From the NCBI GenBank assembly GCA_030770535.1, contig JASVEC010000056.1, positions 92,682 through 156,681 on the forward strand: a stretch of 64,000 nucleotides of DNA. Reading direction: 5' to 3'. The notes beneath the pieces were generated by a model. It saw only the letters and a program-made list of their open reading frames with translations. It did no database searches and was not told where the DNA came from. This document shows, one piece after another, positions 55,450 to 64,000 of the stretch. This stretch comes from Batkoa obscura. Lineage: Eukaryota > Entomophthoromycota > Entomophthoromycetes > Entomophthorales > Batkoaceae. The position numbers and the translations under genes are program-made. Numbering within the stretch: the stretch's first letter is position 1; every line of letters begins with the position of its first letter.

Positions 55450-56670
55450 TGTTGATTGAATATTTATATTTATCGAATTAAATTGTATTATAATATTTAA
55501 ATATTCAAATTCTTTGGTTTATATATCTTTTTCTTAATAATTTTAATAATATTATAATAGTGAGCTCATATTTTTAAGGTATTAAAAGTAGGCTAATAAT
55601 TGAATCATCTATTATTTGGGTGCAGTATTATTTAATTTATTTAATAATAAAACACCATGTGAGTTGAATTGTTAATAAAGTTCTCAATCAATTTAGTAAA
55701 TTTTAAAAATGAGCTAATTCTTTAAAGTTGAAAATTCGATAGCGAATTTCTAATTAGGAATTTTGAAGGAACCTATAAGAATAGCTTTTCATTTTAATAT
55801 CCAATAATCTTTCTCAAATTATTTTATTAAAATAAAAATAAAAAATATTGTAAAAATATTAAATTTTATTAAAATTCTAAAGCAAGTTCAAAAATGATTC
55901 AAAGATTATAATAAAATGAAACAAAAGCACATAAGTTATAAATATTCTATATCTTAAAATTTCTTATACAAAAAAGTAAAATTATTTTCTATAATATGTG
56001 ATTTTTTATATATTTGTATACAAAATGCATACCTAATCTATGGTATATGAAATTGGATGTTAATTACATTTCGATCATTATTTAATATAAGTGCGCATCA
56101 AAAAATAAATTATTATTTAACTTTGTTAATTAAGAATAATAATTTGTTTCTACTAATTAGGGATTCTAGTAATTTATGAAAAATATATAAAATTAAAAAA
56201 TATATAATTTTACTATACTGTCTTTCTAATTCTTTCTCTTAGTTTCATTTTATCTTTTTTTACATTAACATAAATACTTTGATGTCTTGTTACTTTTAAT
56301 CTTATATAAAAAAAGTAATATACAAAGCAATCTTATTAAATTCATTATTTTATTAGTTATTAATACTGACATTTTATTTTAGTATAAGATATTATTAATT
56401 TATAATAAATTGTTATTAAATAAATATTAAAATAAGTTAAATCAAATTATTAAACAATAATTAATTAAATTTATAATTTAAAAAAATAAAGTTAAAACAT
56501 TGTAAAAATAACAAAAGATATAACAAAAGAGAAATATTTAATTAGATAAAAAAAGGGGAGATAGAAAAAAATAAAAATAAAATGGCACAAAAAAATTAGC
56601 ATTAGATAGTATAGAAAATATCCTTGAGAATCAAATTAATATATACAAATCAATAATCAGCTTATGATTG
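55450..56670. other. 1.2-kb intergenic region
   Basis: Extremely AT-rich; nothing recognised. Confidence 0.45.
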
Positions 56671-57216
56671 TTATCTTATAAGATCCGGTGTCAATGTCAA
56701 AGACAATGTATAATCTTTCCCAAGATTATCTTCTGTTGAAAAACCGTTTAATAAAATATGATCAAAATCAGTATTATGTGAATTTTTTCTTTGATAATAG
56801 CCTAGTTTATGATGATTCAACTCATTATTTAATAATGAAGGGGAGGCCATTTTACTTGTTGTTGAGCTCGAAGATACAGTAGTTATACTAGTAGATGAAT
56901 TTCTACGCCCTTTATTAAATAATGCAGTAGATAAATTGAAGTTTAATTTATTAGTTGAAGCAATGGGCTTGAAATTAATAGTACCATGAGAAACTCGTCT
57001 TTTTAAATTTTTAAAAAAAGTCAAATTAGTATCATAGCTTATATCTTCATTATCACTTTCTTCTTCTGAATGAATATCAAGTTGGTATTTTTCATAGATG
57101 GAATTTAAATCATTATTATCTTGATTGATTAAATTAAGTGTAGAAGTAGAAGTAGAAGTAGAAGTAGAAGTGGAAGTAGAATTAGAATTAGAATTAGAAG
57201 TAGAAGTAATAGTCAT
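56671..57216 (-). CDS. Ser/Thr/Asn-rich protein with basophilic kinase sites
   Basis: 181 aa, single exon; family not recognised. The N-terminal 25 residues are a Ser-Thr-Asn repeat encoded by GAAGTA-type triplet repeats (about 57140-57205) and are probably unstable in length. An acidic patch EEESDNEDISYD is followed by FFKNLKRRVSHGTINF. RRVS and GRRNSS are good PKA-type sites. The C-terminus is DYTLSLTLTPDLI. Disordered phosphoprotein character suggests a regulatory role. An alternative start within the repeat cannot be excluded. Confidence 0.6.
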   Translation of the reverse strand: MTITSTSNSNSNSTSTSTSTSTSTSTLNLINQDNNDLNSIYEKYQLDIHSEEESDNEDISYDTNLTFFKNLKRRVSHGTINFKPIASTNKLNFNLSTALFNKGRRNSSTSITTVSSSSTTSKMASPSLLNNELNHHKLGYYQRKNSHNTDFDHILLNGFSTEDNLGKDYTLSLTLTPDLIR

Positions 57217-57659
57217 TATAAAGTTGAATTAAACTAAATTGAATTAAATTATTTATTTTTGAATATTTTTTCAAATTACTTTTTTAATTGTTTATATATG
57301 TTATTCTAAAACCTAGTATCAACATCTTCAAAAAGTTAACTAACGGTTTGACATTGAACCAATAACTTGAACTTAAATTGGGAATTCTTTATCCACATCA
57401 AATTACTATAAGTTATCTTTTTACCCCTGAAAATAAAGTAATGAACTTTAGCCATACGATTAATTTAAATGTTCATTTTTATCACATCACTATTTTTATT
57501 TATTTAGTTTAATGCCTATTTTTAGTGTCTTTTAGAGGTCTGTTTGATGATCTCTTTTGATTAACTAAAAATAGTTGTTTTCTTTTTTATTAAAATATTA
57601 ACTTGGCATTTTGTTTTTGAAATCCTTGGATTACCAGTTGCTCATCTCCCAATTTCTTA

Positions 57660-57920
57660 TGATTATTTCATAACATGTTAATAATAATGGTCAAATAAAA
57701 CTAAATTTTGTATTAAATTTCAATTGTTTGAATCTGTAACTCTCTACAATTCATTTTCCACATGTTGTATAATTTCTTTAAACAATTTAATTTGACACCG
57801 GATTATTTGAATGTTTTAAAAATTTTAATAAAAAATGAGAACAATGTTTCTCTATAAAACTAAAAAGTAAATAAAACAAAAATAATGAATTTTAAAGTCA
57901 ATTCTAGAAGAAATTGTAGT

Positions 57921-57967
<47 letters not shown>

Positions 57968-58230
57968 TTATAGTTGGAAATCAGAGACTTGTTGACTTAT
58001 CTAAACACATGTAATTTGAACTTAGAGTAGGAAATAGTTACTAAATTTAATCAAATTCCTTTTTTTACCCCATCTTTTGAAATATTCTTATACAATATAT
58101 TATTTGTTTATCGGCTTTATCTATTTAAAATTGTTGCTTTATTTTTATTAATAGTTATTTAAATTTAGAATAGTATTTGATATGAAATTAAGTCAATAAC
58201 TTCTTGATCTAATTAAGATAGTTAGATGAC
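57660..58230. repeat. Degenerate direct repeat, copy 1, with (TAA)n expansion
   Basis: Pairs with about 58530-58990. Both carry AATTCTAGAAGAAATTGTA, then a TAA run, then a TTTTTACCCCAT segment. In this copy the TAA run is about 16 units (57920-57966); in the other only about 3-4. Confidence 0.65.
57920..57966. repeat. (TAA)n microsatellite
   Basis: About 16 uninterrupted TAA units. Confidence 0.9.
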
Positions 58231-58354
58231 ATATCGAAATTGTCTAATATGAGACTGAATTCTATAAATAAAAAATGGAAATAGAATCCTAATATAATTT
58301 ATATTTTACTTTTGTTTGATTTTTAATAATTTAGAATGAAAAATAAATAATAAC

Positions 58355-58460
58355 ATATGGGAATGTATTTTTGTATTCAAGTATTTTACTAACAATTTTT
58401 CCACTCAAATAGTGCTTGAAAAATGCAAAAAGTGATGAGGCCAAAAAACATCCCTCATCT
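58355..58460 (-). mobile_element. MITE copy
   Basis: ATATGGGAATGT left end; right end ACATCCCTCAT. CTCAAATAGTGCTTGAAAAA core with a few changes. Confidence 0.8.
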
Positions 58461-58529
58461 TAAATAATTGAAATTAACAAATAGTTTTATAGAATTGTTA
58501 CTTGACTCTTGATATTATTGATTTTGTCA

Positions 58530-58990
58530 TTTATTAGTAATAATGGTGAAGTTCGAATAAAGTTATAGTTCCTAGTTAAATCTTAATTGTTTGAGTCTAT
58601 AACTTATTAAAATAATTTGACTAGATTGTTTCAATGTTTTGAAATAGTTGGTAAAAATAGAACAAAAATAACTTTAACAAAAATAATGAATTTGAAAGTT
58701 AATTCTAGAAGAAATTGTATTTTAATAATAATAACTTATAGTTACAAATCAGAAACTCATTAACTTATCTAAAGACAAATAATCTAGACTTTGATGGAAC
58801 AAGTGTACTAAATTTGGTCAAATTATTGATTACTTAATATACTAATTCCCTCTTTTTATTTTTTACCCCATATTTTGTAAATTTTTAGAACATCCATTTT
58901 ATTTATTGGCTTTGATTTTTAAAATTGTTAGTTTACTTCTTGATAATAGTTGATTTTGAATTTGTGGAGTAACTGTTTCAGTAAAGTTGA
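58530..58990. repeat. Degenerate direct repeat, copy 2
   Basis: Partner of 57660-58230. Confidence 0.6.
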
Positions 58991-59062
58991 ATAAAGCTTT
59001 GATAAATTATAGTCAATAAGTGGTATAATATAATTGAATTGTCTTGAATTTGGATTAGTATT

Positions 59063-59171
59063 ATATGGGGATGTTTTTTTTTGTTTCATTACCTTTTTCC
59101 ATTTTTTAAGCACTATTTGAGTAGAAAGACTATTCGGTAAAATTTTTAAATAAAAATATATATCCCCATAT
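59063..59171 (+). mobile_element. MITE copy, full length
   Basis: ATATGGGGATGT to ATATCCCCATAT, 109 bp, small insertions inside. Confidence 0.85.
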
Positions 59172-59607
59172 ACATATATAGACATATATAAAGCATAAAA
59201 CTACAATGTAGAGATACAACTTATTATTTAGTTGATAGTCATTAATACAAATGATCAAATAAAAGCTTACTTTTAAAAACAAAGATTATTAATAGATTTT
59301 AAAATTTATTGTAATATATTTATTATTTCATTTTGATTTTAATCATTATTTTTAAAAAAGAGTCGTTAAATTGAATTTAATTAATTTTATATTTAAGTTT
59401 ATTATGTTTTATATCAAGTTATTTGGCTATGTTTTAGTGTCAAACTAGAAGGAAGTTTTAAATTTTAAAATCAACCTTCTTTAATTTCCAATCTAGAGTT
59501 GTTAACTTTATTTCATTAAAGTAAAAATAGGAAATTTAATTTTAATTTTTAGGAAATAATAAGAATGATTGTTATTTGTAATAAAATTATTTATTATTTA
59601 TTATTTA

Positions 59608-59696
59608 TTATTTCTTTTTTTCTTTTTCTTTTTCCTTTTCTTTTTCTTTTTCCTTTTCTTTTTCTTTTTCTTATTTATTTATTTATTTATTTATTT
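59608..59696 (+). repeat. Pyrimidine tract (TTTTTC)n followed by (TTTA)n
   Basis: About 60 bp of T5-6C units and then about six TTTA units, ending some 50 bp before the kinase start codon. Could act as a promoter element or affect nucleosomes. Confidence 0.7.
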
Positions 59697-59748
59697 TATA
59701 TTACTAAAATTTATTTAATAAGCATATTATATTGACTTTTATTAAATA

Positions 59749-61023
59749 ATGAAATTTCAATTGTCTATTGAGCCTAAAAAGGATGAAACATTATTAAATG
59801 ATCGTTATCAACTTATAAGGACCTTAGGACAAGGTAACTATGGACAAGTGTATTTAGTTAAAGATATAATGAGTAACCAAAAGGTAACATTTCGTTTTCA
59901 CTTATTCAAGTATTATAATTAACTAATTATTATTAACTATAATTAACCTATCTAAAGTTAGCTCTTAAAAAAATAGCACGTAGTTATGATTTAAAAAGAG
60001 ATAAGTGGGTTGAAAGAGAAATTCAAATTTGCTTATTATTAAATCATCCCAATATTATACATATAAAAACTTACTTTAAAGATGAAGAGTATTATTATTT
60101 AATCTTTGAATATATCGAAGGCAATTCATTGGCTACCTTATTAAAGAAAAAGAAATTAAAATCCAAACAAATTAATTTATATTTATTTCAATTATTAGAT
60201 GCTATCAGTAAGTTTTATTATTTACTTTATTATTTACTAAATTTAAATTTTGTTTTAGCTTATTGTCATTACCATTCAATTGTCCATAGAGATTTAAAAA
60301 TTGAAGTAAACATTAATTAATTATTAATCAAATAATATATAGATATTAATAATATAAATTATAGAATATAATGATTACTAATACCTCACAATTAAAAGTA
60401 ATAGATTTTGGATTGTCTAATTATTTCAACATAACTCAAAAATTAACTACTTATTGTGGTACTGTTCCTTATATTTCCCCAGAAATAGTAAAAGCAAATT
60501 GTTATGTGGGTAATTACAATTGAGTTTCATTTACTATTATGATTAATATTTTCTGTAAAGGTCCAGAAGTAGATATTTGGTCTATTGGGGTTATATTATA
60601 TGCTATGTGTACACGTACATTACCCTTTGGAAATCCAAGTGTTGAAAAGAATTATTATGCTATTGTTACTGGTCAAGTGAATTATTCAAAGAAAATCAAA
60701 ATAGGTAAGTTACAATTTAATATACAGTAAGATGTATGATATTAATTAAAATAGAATATAAACAAATAATGCAACAATGTTTTATACCGAAGGGAGAATT
60801 ACGTATTAGTAGTATTGAATTACTAAATAGATATTATAAAAGTGAAATATTCAATCAACCTAAATATTATTATTTTGTAGATAATAATATCAACCTTAAT
60901 AAGCTCAACTCATTCAATAATAATAATATAAAAGAAGAAAAAGAAATTAACTATCAACATATTGAATTAAAATTAAATAATTCTAAAAAGTTTCATAATA
61001 GATTGATTAACTTATTTAAATAA
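59749..61023 (+). CDS. Short CAMK/Snf1-like serine/threonine protein kinase
   Basis: Six exons (59749-59883, 59958-60207, 60259-60305, 60365-60509, 60561-60704, 60755-61023) give 329 aa. The glycine loop GQGNYGQV (27-34), catalytic Lys 49 in LALKKI, HRDLKIEN (138-145), DFG (158-160), TYCGTVPYISPE activation segment and GPEVDIWSIGVILYAM are all present, so it should be active. HRDLK-x-EN and the YCGT-x-x-Y-x-x-PE segment place it with Snf1/Kin1/Kin4-type kinases. It is shorter than those: after subdomain XI only an Asn/Lys-rich tail of about 50 residues remains, with no regulatory domain. Exon 2 uses the AAAG acceptor at 59957, because the next AG would give a stop. Confidence 0.85.
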
Positions 61024-61963
61024 TTAATATCTTTATCCTACAATAAACTAGTCAGTTTTTTAATAATGCTTAGATTTTTATTTAAATAAAGTTCAAAAAA
61101 AAACTAGTATTTTTCAATTTTATAACATAATTAATTGCTATAAGTCATCTATTTCTTAATAATAACAAAATTTGATTTAAAAAATATTCTAATAAATAGA
61201 AGTATTCGAGGTTAACTCGAATTTAGTCCTTTTTTAAACTTTTAGGCTAATTAATAAAGGTTTATAATGTGTTTTTAAACTAATTAAAGTTACTTAATAA
61301 TTAATATAGTGTAATTTAAATATTTTATTTAAAATATAATATAAAATAAGTTATTTAGAATTTTAGAATTTTAATTAAAATGACTAATAAAATTAAAATT
61401 AAATTGTATTAATTACATTTGAAATTTATATTATTTTAATAAATTACATACTAATTTCATTTTTATAAATAAAAGTACTCTAATGATTTATGCAAGTTTG
61501 AAAAACTCATATAAAAGAAATGATTAATAAATTCAAAAAGCAAAAGATTAAAATATAACTAGTTCTATGATTTAACATATGGGGATGTATTTTTGTGTTT
61601 AAGAATTTTGTTAGCAAATTTTCCGCTTAGATAGCGCTTAAAAAATGGAAGAAATAATGAAGTTAAAAAAGACACTCCCATATATATACCTTATAAACTA
61701 TAAAAGAATCATATCTACTTAACTTTGTTTTGATTAAAATACAAACCTTTTACAAAATGAAATCCTTTTTTAAAGACAGAAGTAATAATAACTTGAATGA
61801 GTAATGAATATAATATTTATTATTATACTAAACTTTAAGTTGAAAGTAATAGTAAATCAAAAAATTAATAACAAAATTATTATAATAAATAAAGAACTAA
61901 TATTAATATTAAAATTAAATAAATTAAATAAAATAATTTATAATATATAAAATAAACTACTTA
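61024..61963. other. Convergent intergenic region with one MITE
   Basis: No gene; MITE at 61577-61683. Confidence 0.5.
61577..61683 (-). mobile_element. MITE copy, full length
   Basis: ATATGGGGATGT to ACACTCCCATAT, ATAGCGCTTAAAAAATGG core. Confidence 0.9.
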
Positions 61964-62850
<887 letters not shown>

Positions 62851-64000
62851 TTTTTGAAATTTAAATCTAATTTAAAAATACAAAAATAACTTTAAAATGG
62901 ATTAGTAAACAATTAAGATAAAATAAATTTAAACATGAATTAATTAAATATATAGTTATTTAAATTATCATATTACCTTTAGATTATCTTGTTCTTTTTT
63001 ATATGTAGTTTTTTATTTATGAAATAAATAAAAGTGTAATCAATCTAAAATTATTTCTCCTTTATTTAAAATTCAATTACGTTACCCTTTTTTAATTCAA
63101 TTGTTGGTGGTTAGCTAAGCAAACTAAATGTTTGACAATGATTGGTTCATTTTAATAAAAATTGAATTCAACTTTTAATTCATTAAAACTTAAGAGTTTT
63201 ATAGTTTAAAAATATATATTCTATTTTTATTTAGAAATTGATAGTTTGTTGAATTTATATATTAATGAAATTACAAATTATATTAATTTAATTACTAATT
63301 AAAATAAATTCTTAAGTTTAAATAAAAGCACACAAGCTATTCTCTTTTTCAAATCTCAACTAAAAAGTTGAATTAATCCAATCAAACTTCATTTGAGTTG
63401 AGATTTTTTACTCTTCTAATACTCAAAACAAGTTATCTCATTAAACTGAATTTATTTTTTAATTACTTGAATATTGTAGGCAAACAATATTTGTCAACTT
63501 TTTATTAAAATCAAATCATAATAAACATTATTTACACAGTTTCAATTTGATTGACTATTAAATATTGAATTTTAAAAGAAGCAAATTAACTAGTAAAATC
63601 TCTTAAAAATTATAGTCCAATCAAAAAGAATATTTTAAGACTTTCAATGCTTAAAAGGTTCAAGATTTAGATAATTTAATAGAAACCCTTAACAAATTAA
63701 AAAGACTATTATATGTCAGGTATATCAGAATTCAAAAAATTAACGCTAAAAAGACATCTAATTATTGTTTTGATTTGATAGCCCTCCTTTATTCTGACCA
63801 CTGACATTAAAGTTACTTAAATCTAGTTGTACTTTATTAGCTTGTATGAATTTTGAAGTAGATTTATCTATTTATAAATAATAATAAAAAAATAAAACTT
63901 TAAAACTAATATTATATTTTTTTATTAATCACTTAATGTTAATCAAAAAGGTGATGCAGAAGATAAATTAAATGGAATTCTAATAATCGATTTATTTAAA
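62851..64000. other. Terminal intergenic region
   Basis: No supported gene. Inverted arms AAATCTCAACT (63351-63361) and AGTTGAGATTT (63396-63406) could form a hairpin. A Glu/Lys/Asp-rich plus-strand frame at about 63930-64000 may be the edge of a gene beyond the window. Confidence 0.4.

Larger units (their letters stand above)
57217..59748. other. 2.5-kb intergenic region with an internal duplication
   Basis: Non-coding. Two related segments (about 57660-58230 and 58530-58990) flank a MITE at 58355-58460; another MITE is at 59063-59171. A pyrimidine tract at about 59608-59696 precedes the kinase gene. Confidence 0.55.

Overview
This is nuclear DNA from a strongly AT-rich, intron-containing fungus. 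Evidence: Zn(II)2Cys6 transcription factors, a Gas-type (GH72) glucanosyltransferase, small GPI-anchored serine-rich wall proteins, Kex2-type secreted precursors, a mitochondrial phosphate carrier, and introns of about 45-75 bp with GTAAG-like donors and CTAAC/CTAAT branch sites just before the acceptor. The lineage cannot be fixed from the sequence. It looks like an ascomycete yeast, but has more introns than most budding yeasts (the proteasome alpha5 gene has five). No rRNA gene, convincing tRNA, CRISPR array or origin is visible.

Layout. (1) 1-16.8 kb: an array of six paralogous Zn2Cys6/fungal_trans regulators. Three intact plus-strand copies and one decayed copy lie before a fifth plus-strand copy; a sixth is inverted. 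Coding exon lengths are nearly invariant, promoters are shared, and parts of copies 1 and 3 are almost identical (gene conversion). An intact BolA gene sits between copies 5 and 6; BolA 3' fragments lie downstream of copy 4 and probably copy 2, so the duplicated unit was TF plus the 3' part of BolA. (2) 18-22 kb: pICln/Lot5-like, bestrophin-like and TMEM198-like genes. (3) 23.6-35 kb: a dispersed family of secreted, Kex2-processed peptide precursors (four intact, two broken), interrupted by a Gre2-like reductase. (4) 35.3-42.2 kb: proteasome alpha5, a tiny membrane protein, two tandem inorganic pyrophosphatases, and a Kelch receptor-like membrane protein. (5) 42.2-46.3 kb: gene-poor, with a decayed Old Yellow Enzyme gene. 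(6) 46.3-57.2 kb: secretory/membrane protein, mitochondrial phosphate carrier, two GPI-anchored Ser-rich proteins, a Gas-family enzyme and a Ser/Thr-rich phosphoprotein-like gene. (7) 59.7-62.9 kb: a short CAMK-type kinase in six exons and a Pho85-like CDK whose reading frame is interrupted three times.

Running through everything from 2.5 to 61.7 kb is one short element of about 105 bp with ends ATATGGGGATGT/ACATCCCCATAT: 21 recognisable copies in both orientations, plus relics, all between genes or in a pseudogene. It behaves like a MITE.

The best candidate for an undescribed system is the peptide-precursor family. Each intact member has a near-identical signal peptide, two or three repeats ending in AQSGIH followed by the Kex2 site RR (predicted free peptides of 14 or 17 residues), and a Cys/Gly-rich C-terminal part. 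All six copies, including the broken ones, carry the palindrome TGTTTA-N5-TAAACA just upstream of the start, which suggests joint control.
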